This document shows positions 8,130 through 16,450 of a DNA stretch of 64,000 nucleotides, in pieces. A program made the translations under genes and the position numbers. Position 1 is the stretch's first letter. Each line of letters opens with the position of its first letter. The notes under the pieces are model-generated. The model was given only the letters and a program-made list of their open reading frames with translations, was not told where the DNA came from and did not search any database. The stretch is from Phycisphaerales bacterium (lineage in GTDB: Bacteria > Planctomycetota > Phycisphaerae > Phycisphaerales > UBA1924): positions 152,792 through 216,791 of the forward strand of contig JAHDXL010000001.1 in NCBI GenBank assembly GCA_023382935.1, read 5' to 3'.

Positions 8130-9220
8130 CTTCCCACTTCGATGCTGCCGCGCAAGTCGCCGGAAATCTCGAGCGGAAAATCCAGGTAACCCCCCACTTC
8201 GATCGTGCCGGGCATGCCGTTGAACGTGTGCAGCGAGTCCATGTCTGAGTCCAGGTCGCCGTCCACGTTTCCGTCGACGATGATCGCTCCGTCTTCGGTC
8301 AGCGTTCGGGCGTCGATCGCTCCACCCTCGAGCAGGTCCCCAGGGACATGGATGACCCCATCGAGTTGGGTCTGCACGTACATCAGGCCGCCAAAGTCAC
8401 CGGACCCTATGAAAATGCCGGGGTCGTCAATCCCGTAGCCGGAGCCTGGAACGGCAACCACAACCGTTTCGACGTTCGCGTCAAACACGCCGGAAGTCTG
8501 GATGCGCCGAATGATCACCGTCGGCCCGATGTCTCCATAGAAGTTGGTGCACTGGATGGTCCCGATGCCTCCGCCTGTGGGTCCCGGCCAGATGTCGACC
8601 GGTTCGGATGCACTGCCGATGTCGCCGGTCACCTCAAGGCGTTGCACTTCCACCCGACCCGTCGCCCGAATGTCGCCGAGCAGGTCGCCGCCAATTTTGA
8701 GGTACTCGAGCGAGGCCGCGCATCCTCCGCAGCCCTCGACGAATGGGAAGTGGAGGCCTTCAGTCACGTCGCCCTTGATCTCCGAACCACTGCGGATCCC
8801 GTGGCATTCAACATACCCAGCCGATCCGTTCATGAGGAGGAACAGGAACACATTGCCGTCGGCTTCGGGGTCCAGCGTCATAGAGCCGAGGTCTTCGAGG
8901 TTGAACGACGCCAAGTTGCCCTGAATGGACAAATCCACATTGACCGTGGAGCCGGAGGTGCGATCGGCGCTGATCTCCAGATTGCCGATCGAGGGCCGGA
9001 CTCCCCCATCCATGAGATTGACCACGATGGCGAGTGTCGCCGTGGCGCCCGAATGGGAAAGATCGACATCGATGTCCCAGGTGGTCCCGCTCACGTAGGT
9101 GCAGGTCGCCGCAAGGAAATCAGCGTCGCTCGTGATGACGAAGGGACACGTCGGTTGAGCCGCAAGACGCCCCACGAGGATCAGTTGAAGGACGAAGAAC
9201 ACGACCATGCGCTGAGACAT
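8060..9220 (-). CDS. Secreted beta-repeat protein, N-terminal part (frameshifted gene)
   Basis: The product begins MSQRMVVFFVLQLILVGRLAAQ, a Sec signal peptide cleaved after LAAQ or just before it. The mature part is built of short beta segments with recurring GDL, GDI, GSI and IEVGG motifs (for example TGRVEVQRLEVTGDIG and GTIEVGGYLDFPLEISGDLRG), a pattern seen in polymer-forming or parallel-beta surface proteins. The frame stops at 8060, but homologous-looking sequence continues in the -1 frame, then again in a third frame down to 7144. The intact protein would be about 690 residues with a dockerin-like end. Whether the two shifts are real decay or sequencing errors cannot be told here. It lies downstream of the FGE-sulfatase-domain gene after a 24-base gap. 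Confidence 0.6.
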   Translation of the reverse strand: MSQRMVVFFVLQLILVGRLAAQPTCPFVITSDADFLAATCTYVSGTTWDIDVDLSHSGATATLAIVVNLMDGGVRPSIGNLEISADRTSGSTVNVDLSIQGNLASFNLEDLGSMTLDPEADGNVFLFLLMNGSAGYVECHGIRSGSEIKGDVTEGLHFPFVEGCGGCAASLEYLKIGGDLLGDIRATGRVEVQRLEVTGDIGSASEPVDIWPGPTGGGIGTIQCTNFYGDIGPTVIIRRIQTSGVFDANVETVVVAVPGSGYGIDDPGIFIGSGDFGGLMYVQTQLDGVIHVPGDLLEGGAIDARTLTEDGAIIVDGNVDGDLDSDMDSLHTFNGMPGTIEVGGYLDFPLEISGDLRGSIEVGSWTNAPITVDGDVRQPVPSSSVT

Positions 9221-9244
9221 TGCCCATCTCCTTTCAGAGCGGCG

Positions 9245-10273
9245 CTACCTGCGCCGCCGATGCGACACCATCAACAGCCCCGTGACGAGCGCTGCGCCTG
9301 AGTAAGGGCCGGGAATCACGCCGGCAAGTCGAAGCCCGGCCGCGCCGTACCACGGCGATGAGTTACTGAAGCGGTCGACCTCGTCGTGAAAAGCCCCGCC
9401 CAGCCACGAGGAGCCATCGACGAATCTCCCCAACGGATCTCCGTAGAAACTCTCCAGCCACTCACTCTCGCCGCCGGAGCCATCCAGCAGCCCCCACGGG
9501 CTGGCAGCGTGGGGGTACGAGCCGACGTCGTAGCCTTGCCAGAGCCCGGTATTCGTGTCACCCAGGCCCGGCGCACCCGGCACCGGCGCCTCGTCACTGG
9601 AGTGCGGGTAGCGCCAATACCCGCCTTCCCCATCGTTCTTGGCCGGATCCCAGTGCATGCCCTTGATCCACTCATCGAGCGTGGGGATCCAGAACTTCGC
9701 GTCGGCGTGGTGGGCCGGCTGATCGGTGAACGTCCCGTCGGGATTGCGACCGAAGGTCGACGTGTCGTACGCCCCGTTCTCGAACGCGGGCTGATCGAGG
9801 CTCTTGCCGTTGTGCAACCAGTTGCAGTACCGGGCGGCGTAGCGCCAGCCCATGTTGGTCGCAAAATTCTCTGAGCCGGCAAACGCGCGGTACTGTCCGG
9901 TTGAGTTGTCGAAAATGATCCAGTCGCCGGTGAACTCGAGCGCGTTTGCGAAACCCTCGTAGTACGGCGCGTACGCGTTCACGAACTCGAGCCACTGTCC
10001 GACTGTGACCTCGGTGCGAGCCATGCGATACCGGTAGTTGACCTGACCCGCCGAAAACCCCTCCGGCGCATACGGTGGATAAAACCACGGACCCTCTTCC
10101 TGGTTCACCGCCCGATTGCCCGGATCGCCAATAACCACGAAGTCATGCCCGTAGTCCGGCACCGGACCGGCCGCGGCCTGCGCGCCCCCAAGTCCGAGAG
10201 CCATGGCGAGGCCCATCAAGGCGCCGCCGCGGGCCGACCGAACGCACCAATCGCGCATCGCGCTCAATGACAT
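9245..10273 (-). CDS. Secreted FGE-sulfatase (SUMF1) domain protein with PEP-CTERM-like tail
   Basis: The 342-residue product starts with a basic n-region and a hydrophobic core (ALMGLAMALGLGGAQAAAG), a Sec signal. The domain from about residue 60 has marks of the formylglycine-generating / sulfatase-modifying fold: YRMARTEVTVGQWLEFVNAY, WRYAARYCNWLH, FWIPTLDEWIKGMHWDP, then DGSGGESEWLES and SSWLGGAF. Most secreted members in planctomycetes are thought to be C-type-lectin-like scaffolds rather than true FGE enzymes; the paired catalytic cysteines are not evident here. The tail IPGPYSGAALVTGLLMVSHRRRR is a short hydrophobic segment plus arginine cluster, resembling a PEP-CTERM sorting signal. 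Start at 10273: GGGAGG lies seven bases upstream. It is probably co-transcribed with the downstream secreted protein. Confidence 0.82.
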   Translation of the reverse strand: MSLSAMRDWCVRSARGGALMGLAMALGLGGAQAAAGPVPDYGHDFVVIGDPGNRAVNQEEGPWFYPPYAPEGFSAGQVNYRYRMARTEVTVGQWLEFVNAYAPYYEGFANALEFTGDWIIFDNSTGQYRAFAGSENFATNMGWRYAARYCNWLHNGKSLDQPAFENGAYDTSTFGRNPDGTFTDQPAHHADAKFWIPTLDEWIKGMHWDPAKNDGEGGYWRYPHSSDEAPVPGAPGLGDTNTGLWQGYDVGSYPHAASPWGLLDGSGGESEWLESFYGDPLGRFVDGSSWLGGAFHDEVDRFSNSSPWYGAAGLRLAGVIPGPYSGAALVTGLLMVSHRRRR

Positions 10274-10847
10274 CACGCACCTCCCCGGAATGGAAACTGG
10301 AACCTCGGCAAGCGCCCCCACGCTCGCCCTGTGCCCTCTCGCGCCGACCCGTGCGGCGGCGAGACAGACCAACTGTCAATGTGCCACGCGCCTGACCAGT
10401 GAGCAAGTTCTATTCAGACATTGTGCGTTGTTTTTCCATACAAAGCACGACTCTGTGGGTAGTCTGGTCCTGCCACGACAGACTTGTGGTGCCTTTGACC
10501 TTGGCCCCGAAAAGATCGAAACCGCATGCGCACGCTCCGCCGCGCCAGCCAGCGAGTATGCTCGCTCGCCCAGGTGGCTCTGCGGTGATTGTGGGGGCTT
10601 CCGATGCCCTTCCTGACCCCTCCGCCCGCGTCGGCGGCGGATGGCCCCCCGAAACATGACCCATTCCCCGCGACGGATGCTCCTCCCGTCGCGACGGGAA
10701 TAGTTCCCGTCGAGCAAAATGGAGTCCCCGTCGAGGGAAATGGACCTCCCGTCGATCGCGTGGGGAACGGAACCCCAGCCCGGTGCGACGGCCGACCCGG
10801 AATCACCGCCACCCCGTCCACCCGGACCCCCGACCCCCCGGCCCCCC
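10274..10847. other. 574-base intergenic stretch between divergent or unrelated genes
   Basis: No convincing gene. The stretch holds the upstream region of the FGE-domain gene, including a TTGACA on the minus strand (complement of 10376-10381) with no obvious -10 partner, an AT-richer island around 10405-10450, and the 21-base-period repeat listed separately. Open frames crossing it are low in complexity and depend on the repeat for their length. Confidence 0.6.
10672..10760. repeat. Imperfect 21-base-period repeat centred on CCCGTCG
   Basis: CCCGTC occurs at 10685, 10706, 10727 and 10748, exactly 21 bases apart, with partly conserved flanks (for example AAAATGGAGTC and AAATGGACCT before it). 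The period equals that of the array at the left window edge, though the unit differs. It lies between the start of the FGE-domain gene and the end of riboflavin synthase. It has no spacer-repeat organisation of a CRISPR. Confidence 0.75.
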
Positions 10848-11459
10848 TTAGCCGCGGACCCCTGCGTAGTGCGCCAGGTAGTGCACCACCGTCTTGGCAA
10901 TCACATCGGCCTCGAGGTTGACCTCGTCGCCCACGTCCAGGTCCGACAGATTCGTCTTCTCCAGCGTCGTCGGGATCAGTGCGATGTCGAAGGTGCCGGC
11001 CTGCGGGTCCACTTCGGCCAGCGTCAGGCTCACCCCCTCGACGGCCACCGACCCGCGCGGGACCATGTACGGCATCAGGTCCGCCGGCACGGCCACCACG
11101 ACGCGGTACTCGCCCTGGCGGATGACCCTGGTCACCCTGCCCACGCCATCGACGTGCCCCTGCACGAAGTGCCCGCCCAGCGCCGTCGCCGGCGTGGCCG
11201 AGGCTTCGAGGTTGACCTTTCGCCCGGGGCCGAGCCGACCCAGCGTGGTGCGGGAAAGCGTCTGCGGAATCACGTCGAAGAACAGTTCTCGGTGCGGTCC
11301 CACGTCGGCCACGGTCAGGCAGCAGCCGTTCACCGCGATCGAGTCGCCCAGACCGGGTTTTTCGCACCAGTCGCCCGGGTCGATCACCAGGCGCGCGCCG
11401 CCGGCCCGCTCCTCCCGACGCCGGACGAGGCCCATGCCGTGGATCAGGCCGGTGAACAT
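10848..11459 (-). CDS. ribE: Riboflavin synthase, alpha subunit
   Basis: Catalyses the dismutation of two 6,7-dimethyl-8-ribityllumazines into riboflavin and the pyrimidinedione precursor. The 203 residues form the usual two tandem lumazine-binding barrels: MFTGLIHGMG, DSIAVNGCCLTV (about 46-57) and GGHFVQGHVDGVG (about 94-106) in the first, then GSVAVEGVSLTLAEV and FDIALIPTTLEKTNL in the second. Start at 11459 is fixed by the invariant MFTGLI; the open frame upstream is unrelated. No other rib genes are adjacent and I see no FMN riboswitch core in the ~150 bases before it. The divergent neighbour is the beta-propeller lipoprotein. Confidence 0.96.
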   Translation of the reverse strand: MFTGLIHGMGLVRRREERAGGARLVIDPGDWCEKPGLGDSIAVNGCCLTVADVGPHRELFFDVIPQTLSRTTLGRLGPGRKVNLEASATPATALGGHFVQGHVDGVGRVTRVIRQGEYRVVVAVPADLMPYMVPRGSVAVEGVSLTLAEVDPQAGTFDIALIPTTLEKTNLSDLDVGDEVNLEADVIAKTVVHYLAHYAGVRG

Positions 11460-11613
11460 GCACGAAGTGTAGGGTGTGAAGGCGAGCGGCCGAACTTGAC
11501 CAAACCGCGCGCCGACCGGATACTCCCTTCCCCGGCCCATCCACGCCCCCCCGGCCGGCCACACCGATTCAAGACCCGCCGCGGGTCGAGAATCCCCATC
11601 GGAGTCCTCCCCC

Positions 11614-12795
11614 ATGCCGGCACGCCCGCTCGCCGTTCACGTCCTCAGCATCGCCCTGCTCGGCGCCGGCCTGGTCGCATGTACGAGCACGCAGAGCACC
11701 GGCGAACGATCAGGTGCCCCCGCACCGGCCGTCACCCGCGATTCGGCAGACCCCGCGGCCGTGCAGGAACGCCGCACCACCCAGTCGGGCGGAGTGACCA
11801 TCGTCCACGACGACTGGCGGCAGATCGGCTATCGCTGGGACTGGACCGGCTACCCCAACCTGGCCGGGCGCGAACGCATCAAGTTCATCGAGCCGTATGA
11901 CGACCTGCTGGTCGTGCAGGGAAATGGCAACTCGCTGACGGTCATCGACGCGAAGACAGGCCGCAACCGCTGGTCGGACCGCCCGGCCAACCCGCTGGCC
12001 AACTTCGTCGGCGTGGCCCGGGACGGCAACACCTTGTTTGTGTGCTCGCAGTCGGAAGTGTTCGTCATCGACGCGGCCACCGGAAACTGGACGGCCCGCC
12101 AGCCCATGAGCGAAGTGGTCAACACCCCCCCGCTGCGCTTCGGGCAGACGCTGATCTTCGGCACCCCCACTGGCGAATTGTTCAGCCACCGCACCGACTT
12201 CGGCGTCACCGCCTGGCGCTATGACGTCGGTGGCTCCATTGAGGCCAGCCCCCTCTGGGTGCAGGGGACGGTCGGCGCCGTCACGCAGGACGGGTGTGTG
12301 GCCTTCCTCACGCCCGACTCGGCCGTGGCGGTGGCCACCGCGCGCGTCGGCGGGCCCCTTCGCACTAACCCGGTCACTGACGGCGAGATGATGTTCGTCG
12401 CGTGCATGGACCAGTCGGTCTACGCCTTCTCCCCCGATCGCAACCGACACGTGTGGCGTTATCGCACCAACGAGGAACTGGCCGTCCAACCCACCTACGA
12501 CGACGGCGTGGTCTATGTGACTGTCCCCCGGACCGGGCTGGTCGCCCTAGACGCGATGCGCGGCACGGAGAATTGGATCGGCCCCGACGCCGGCGGCGTG
12601 GTCGTCGGCAGGCGTGCCGGCAGCCTGATCGTCTGGGATGGGGAGCAGGTCAAGGCGGTCGAGCCGTCCAACGGCGATGTGCTGGCCTCCTTCCCCGTGC
12701 GCGGCGTGGCGGCGGTGGAGACCGATGCATTCGAGAACGGGCATCTCTACCTGGTGACGCGCCAGAACGCCGTCATCCGCTTTGCGCCGCGCTGA
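11614..12795 (+). CDS. PQQ-like beta-propeller repeat lipoprotein
   Basis: 393 residues. The signal MPARPLAVHVLSIALLGAGLVAC ends in a clean lipobox (LVAC, Cys about 23). From about residue 85 there are repeated blade motifs of the pyrroloquinoline-quinone-like type: LTVIDAKTGRNRW, VFVIDAATGNWTARQP, VYAFSPDRNRHVWRY and LVALDAMRGTENWIG. This resembles BamB and other propellers that act as protein-interaction scaffolds; no cofactor site is evident. BamB-like assistance in outer-membrane protein assembly is possible but only by fold. GGAG precedes the ATG. purH begins 7 bases after the stop, so the two are probably co-transcribed. Confidence 0.85.
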   Translation: MPARPLAVHVLSIALLGAGLVACTSTQSTGERSGAPAPAVTRDSADPAAVQERRTTQSGGVTIVHDDWRQIGYRWDWTGYPNLAGRERIKFIEPYDDLLVVQGNGNSLTVIDAKTGRNRWSDRPANPLANFVGVARDGNTLFVCSQSEVFVIDAATGNWTARQPMSEVVNTPPLRFGQTLIFGTPTGELFSHRTDFGVTAWRYDVGGSIEASPLWVQGTVGAVTQDGCVAFLTPDSAVAVATARVGGPLRTNPVTDGEMMFVACMDQSVYAFSPDRNRHVWRYRTNEELAVQPTYDDGVVYVTVPRTGLVALDAMRGTENWIGPDAGGVVVGRRAGSLIVWDGEQVKAVEPSNGDVLASFPVRGVAAVETDAFENGHLYLVTRQNAVIRFAPR

Positions 12796-12802
12796 GGTTC
12801 CG

Positions 12803-14395
12803 ATGACTGACCTGGTTGGCATCCGCCGCGCCCTGCTGTCCGTCAGCGACAAGACCGACCTGATTCCCTTCGCCCGCGCGTTGCTCAGGCACGGAGCAGA
12901 ACTGATCTCCACCGGCGGCACCGCCCGCGTGCTGACCGAGGCCGGGCTGAGCGTCACCACGGTCGAGCAACTCACCGGCTTTCCTGAGATGCTTGACGGG
13001 CGCGTCAAGACGCTGCACCCGATGGTGCACGGCGGCATCTTGGCCCTGCGCGACAGGCCCGAGCACACCGCAGCGCTGGAAGAGCATGGGATCAGGCCCA
13101 TTGACCTGGTGTGCGTCAACCTTTACCCGTTCGAGCAGACCGTCTCACGTCCAGACGCCACGCAGGAACAGGCCGTCGAGAACATCGACATCGGCGGGCC
13201 GAGCATGATCAGATCGGCGGCCAAGAACGCGGCCTGGGTGACCGTCGTCACCGCGCCGTCGCAGTATGACCAGGTGGTGCGCGAACTGGACTCCCACCAC
13301 GGCGCCACCTCGCGGCAGTTGCGGGCGCAACTGGCATCGGCGGCCTTCAGCCGCACCAGCGCCTACGACGCGGCAATCAGCGCCTATTTCCACCGCTCGG
13401 CCCCCATCGCCTTCCCTGCCACGCTGCGGCTGACCTACACGCGCGTCGACACGCTGCGCTACGGAGAGAATCCGCACCAGTCGGCGGCTCTGTACGTCGA
13501 TCCGGCGTCCACCGGCGCCAGCATCGTCCGCTCCGAGCAACTGGGCGGCAAGCAACTGAGTTACAACAACATCCTCGACGCCTCGGCGGCGCTGGAACTG
13601 GTCAAGGCGCTCCGCGCTTCGCACCCCGGCCGGTGCGCCGCCTGCGTGGTCAAGCACACCAATCCGTGCGGCGCCGCCATTGCCGAGAGCAACATTGATG
13701 CCATCCGCCTGGCCATCGCGGGTGATCCGCTGGCGGCCTATGGCGGGATCATGGCGATCAATCACCCGGTCAGTCTGCCCGACGCACAGGCCATCGCCGA
13801 CGCCGGCTCGTTTTTCGAGGTGGTCGTCGCGCCGGCCTTCGAAAGCGACGCCAGCGCCCTGCTCGCCGACCGCTGGAAGAACGTCCGCCTGCTGGCGTGC
13901 GGCGATCGACAGGGCTCGCACAACCGCAAACTCGACTATCGCTCGGTGCCGGGCGGCATGCTGGTGCAGGACCGCGACAGCCGCGCCATCCTCACGGAGC
14001 ACTGGGTGCATCGCGCCGGCCCGGCGCCCTCGCCGGCTGACCTGTCGGCCGGCGCGTTCCTGTGCGCCTGCGCCCGCGCCCTGTCGAGCAATGCCATCGC
14101 CATCGGCGGGTTCGACGGCCCCGGCGTGCGCCTCTTCGGCGCCGGCGCCGGGCAGATGGATCGCGTCGCGTCGTGCCGCATCGCCATCGGCAAGTGCGGC
14201 GACAAGGTCCGCGGCTCCATCGCCGCCGGAGACGCCTTCTTCCCCTTCGCCGACGGGCCTCAACTGCTCATCGAGGCCGGTGTGCGCATGATCATCCACC
14301 CCGGCGGGTCCAAGCGGGACGACGAGACGTTTGCGCTTTGTGACAGGCACGGCGTGACCTGCCTGATCACCGGCGAACGCCACTTCCGGCACTGA
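12803..14395 (+). CDS. purH: Bifunctional AICAR formyltransferase / IMP cyclohydrolase
   Basis: Catalyses the last two steps of de novo IMP synthesis: formylation of AICAR with 10-formyl-THF, then ring closure. Length 530, as usual. The N-terminal cyclohydrolase (MGS-like) domain shows RRALLSVSDK, STGGTARVL, DGRVKTLHPMVHGGIL and VNLYPFEQTV. The transformylase domain contains LRYGENPHQSAAL, GKQLSYNNILDASAAL, the catalytic KHTNPCGAA (about 288-296) and the ending HPGGSKRDDETFALCDRHGV followed by TGERHFRH. The ATG at 12803 is preferred over one 21 bases upstream that overlaps the previous gene, because the family starts there and TGAGG precedes it. Confidence 0.97.
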   Translation: MTDLVGIRRALLSVSDKTDLIPFARALLRHGAELISTGGTARVLTEAGLSVTTVEQLTGFPEMLDGRVKTLHPMVHGGILALRDRPEHTAALEEHGIRPIDLVCVNLYPFEQTVSRPDATQEQAVENIDIGGPSMIRSAAKNAAWVTVVTAPSQYDQVVRELDSHHGATSRQLRAQLASAAFSRTSAYDAAISAYFHRSAPIAFPATLRLTYTRVDTLRYGENPHQSAALYVDPASTGASIVRSEQLGGKQLSYNNILDASAALELVKALRASHPGRCAACVVKHTNPCGAAIAESNIDAIRLAIAGDPLAAYGGIMAINHPVSLPDAQAIADAGSFFEVVVAPAFESDASALLADRWKNVRLLACGDRQGSHNRKLDYRSVPGGMLVQDRDSRAILTEHWVHRAGPAPSPADLSAGAFLCACARALSSNAIAIGGFDGPGVRLFGAGAGQMDRVASCRIAIGKCGDKVRGSIAAGDAFFPFADGPQLLIEAGVRMIIHPGGSKRDDETFALCDRHGVTCLITGERHFRH

Positions 14396-14569
14396 TGCTC
14401 CGGTTTGGCCCAATCTTCTAAGCCCCCGATCAGAGTTCGAACGGGTTTCGAGCGTCTCGCCCAGACTCCGGCCTTTTCCGGTCCGGGAAGGCTGAAACGC
14501 GTGTGGGGCGAGCCCACTTACTCGGGCAGGTGATCCACAGGACCGATGAGGCGCTTGTTGAAAAGATGG

Positions 14570-14592
14570 GGAGAAGTTCGTACAACTTCTCC
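14570..14592. promoter_or_regulatory. Perfect 9-bp dyad in the leader of the HNH gene
   Basis: GGAGAAGTT (14570-14578) and AACTTCTCC (14584-14592) form a perfect inverted repeat around CGTAC, 24 bases before the ATG of the HNH protein. There is no T run, so it is not a terminator. It may be an operator or an RNA hairpin close to the ribosome-binding region. Confidence 0.6.
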
Positions 14593-14615
14593 ATCGAGCG
14601 GGGGAAGGTCGCCCA

Positions 14616-15308
14616 ATGCGTCACGAAACGCCGGGGACAGAACCAATCGACGGTCAGGGCGCGGCCAGCGCCGCCGCGATGGCCGCCGACTTGGGGCTTG
14701 ATTCCAAAGTGTTGGTGCTCAACCGCGTGTATGTGGCGCTGCGCGTCATCACCGCTCGCCGGGCCTTTGCGCTGCTGGTGCGCGACGCCGCCGAGATTGT
14801 CCATGTCGAGCAGGGGCACTACTACAACTACACGCTAACGTCGTGGCTCGAGGTCTCGCAACTGGCCCGCCAGTTCGAGCCCGAGGCCTACGACTGGGTG
14901 CGGACCGTGCGCATGCACATCGCCGTGCCGCGCGTCATCCGCCTGCTCGGCTACGACCGCGTGCCCGACGAGGGCGTGAAACTCAACCGGCGCAATCTTT
15001 TCGCCCGCGACCGCAACCGCTGCCAGTATTGCGGACGACTGTTCACCACCAGCGAACTGTCCATCGACCATGTCACCCCGCGCGCCCACGGCGGCCCGGA
15101 CACGTGGGAGAACCTCGTCTGCGCCTGTCTTCGCTGCAACGCCCGCAAGGGCGGACGCACGCCCGACCAGGCCGGCATGAAACTCGTCCGCAAGCCCATC
15201 CGCCCGAAGCGCAACCCTCTCATCACCGTGCGCCTGGGCAGCGACAAGTACCAGTCGTGGAAGGCCTTCCTTGACGAGGCCTACTGGTCTGTCGAACTGG
15301 ACAAGTGA
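14616..15308 (+). CDS. HNH endonuclease-family protein
   Basis: 230 residues, soluble. After an N-terminal ~115-residue region (KVLVLNRVYVALRVITARRAF, YYNYTLTSWLEVS) comes a compact HNH module: RDRNRCQYCGRLF (zinc ribbon CxxC), LSIDHVTPRAHGGPDTWENLVCACLRCNARKG with the metal-binding Asp-His, the Asn and the second CxxC (about 135-175). Proteins of this layout are widespread single-copy genes in planctomycetes, cyanobacteria and bacteroidetes; their target is not established, so a nuclease role is inferred from the fold only. A perfect dyad lies 24 bases upstream. dtd follows 86 bases downstream on the same strand. Confidence 0.88.
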   Translation: MRHETPGTEPIDGQGAASAAAMAADLGLDSKVLVLNRVYVALRVITARRAFALLVRDAAEIVHVEQGHYYNYTLTSWLEVSQLARQFEPEAYDWVRTVRMHIAVPRVIRLLGYDRVPDEGVKLNRRNLFARDRNRCQYCGRLFTTSELSIDHVTPRAHGGPDTWENLVCACLRCNARKGGRTPDQAGMKLVRKPIRPKRNPLITVRLGSDKYQSWKAFLDEAYWSVELDK

Positions 15309-15394
15309 CGCCGACGGCTCGGCGTGGGCACAGGCGGTCTTTCGCCACGTGCGCAGTGTTCAACCACGCCCGCCGCGCGTGTGTACGCTGTGTC

Positions 15395-15871
15395 ATGCGA
15401 GCCGTCGTCCAGCGTGTGACCAGCGCCGAACTCCGCGTCAAGCGTGACGGGGAGTGGGCGCGCTTCGCCTCCATCGGGCAGGGGCTGGTTGTCTTCGGCG
15501 GGCTTGAAGCGCCCGATGAGCCGAGGGACATCGAGTGGATGGCCTCGAAAATCGCGAACCTCCGCATCTTCGAGGACGAGGCGGGCAAGATGAATCTCTC
15601 GCTGCTCGACCTCGTGGCGGCGGGAGCAGAGCCGGGGCTGATGCTGGTATCCAACTTCACCGTCGCCGGCAACGCCCAGAAGGGACGACGACCAGACTTC
15701 TTCAACGCGATGAAGCCGCCGACGGCCTCGCTGGTGTTCGATGACTTCGTGCGCTTGTGCCACAGACTCGCACCGGGAGTCATCGTCGTCTCGGGGGTTT
15801 TCGGCGCCGAGATGCACGTGCTGGTGGGCAATGACGGGCCGGTGACCATCTGGCTGGATTCGAGGGCATAG
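15395..15871 (+). CDS. dtd: D-aminoacyl-tRNA deacylase
   Basis: Hydrolyses D-amino acids mischarged on tRNA, a chirality proof-reading enzyme. The 158 residues (family about 145-150) show MRAVVQRVTSAELRV at the start, SNFTVAGNAQKGRRPDFFNA (the SQxT-type motif, here SNFT, about 88-107) and the C-terminal NDGPVTIWLDSRA with the Gly-cis-Pro motif that excludes L-substrates. Start at 15395 is where the family begins; the longer open frame adds an Arg-rich segment without homology. Asn replaces the more usual Gln in SQFT, a minor variation. Confidence 0.94.
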   Translation: MRAVVQRVTSAELRVKRDGEWARFASIGQGLVVFGGLEAPDEPRDIEWMASKIANLRIFEDEAGKMNLSLLDLVAAGAEPGLMLVSNFTVAGNAQKGRRPDFFNAMKPPTASLVFDDFVRLCHRLAPGVIVVSGVFGAEMHVLVGNDGPVTIWLDSRA

Positions 15872-16036
15872 GCCAACCGGCTCGAAGTCATCCAGCGGGG
15901 CGGTGTGTCGGCCATGCCCGCCTTCGGACTTTGCCGGGCCGGTGGCTTCAGGCTCCGGCCGACGACGCGGCAACCGTGTGGATAGGGTCGCCGGCACGTC
16001 TGCTCACAGCGCTCGCATCGACCTACCGTTTTCACC

Positions 16037-16450
16037 ATGTCGCGCGCTCTGATGACCATTCTGCTGCTGATCGGTTCCAATTGCTTCATGACCTGGGCTT
16101 GGTACGGGCACCTGAAAAAGGCCGCGTGGGCGCTGCCGGTGGCCATTCTGCTCAGTTGGCTCATCGCCCTGCCCGAGTACATCCTCCAGGTGCCCGCCAA
16201 CCGGTTCGGGCACTTTGCGTTCGGCGGCCCGTTCACCGCCCCACAGTTGAAGGTGCTCCAGGAGGCCATTACGCTGACCGTCTTCGTCAGTTTCTCCATC
16301 TTCATTCTCAAGGAGAAGCCCCGCCCCAACGAGGGCATCGCGATGGCGCTGATCTTCCTCGCCGTGATCGTCGCGATGTGGGGACGCCCGGCCGGCGGAA
16401 ACGGTGCCACGAACGGCGCAACGGCCACCAGCGCGCCAGCCAGTCAGTGA
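16037..16450 (+). CDS. DMT-superfamily membrane protein of the DUF486 type
   Basis: 137 residues with four hydrophobic helices: 4-20 or so (MTILLLIGSNCFMTWAWYGH), about 28-50, about 78-97 and about 104-121. Between helices two and three is the hallmark FAVPANRxG-like segment, here LQVPANRFGHFAFGGPFTAPQLKVLQEAITL. Members of this small-multidrug-resistance-like family are uncharacterised; export of small molecules is only inferred. The tail after residue 120 is Gly/Ala/Thr-rich. Its last seven bases overlap the convergent DinB-like gene. Confidence 0.87.
   Translation: MSRALMTILLLIGSNCFMTWAWYGHLKKAAWALPVAILLSWLIALPEYILQVPANRFGHFAFGGPFTAPQLKVLQEAITLTVFVSFSIFILKEKPRPNEGIAMALIFLAVIVAMWGRPAGGNGATNGATATSAPASQ

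Noticed and set aside
10672-10760. CRISPR or insertion-sequence end
   Set aside because: Conserved part is only CCCGTCG plus loose flanks, no spacers, no transposase, no target duplication.
11460-11613. FMN riboswitch before riboflavin synthase
   Set aside because: The conserved RFN core segments were not found, and the gap is short and shared with the divergent lipoprotein gene.
14401-14500. tRNA-like segment around GTTCGAAC
   Set aside because: The T-arm-like GTTCGAAC lacks a matching stem, acceptor pairing and anticodon arm on both strands.
14520-14600. Replication origin
   Set aside because: One DnaA-box-like TGATCCACA (14530-14538) was seen, but no second box, no AT-rich unwinding stretch and no dnaA, dnaN or gidA neighbours.
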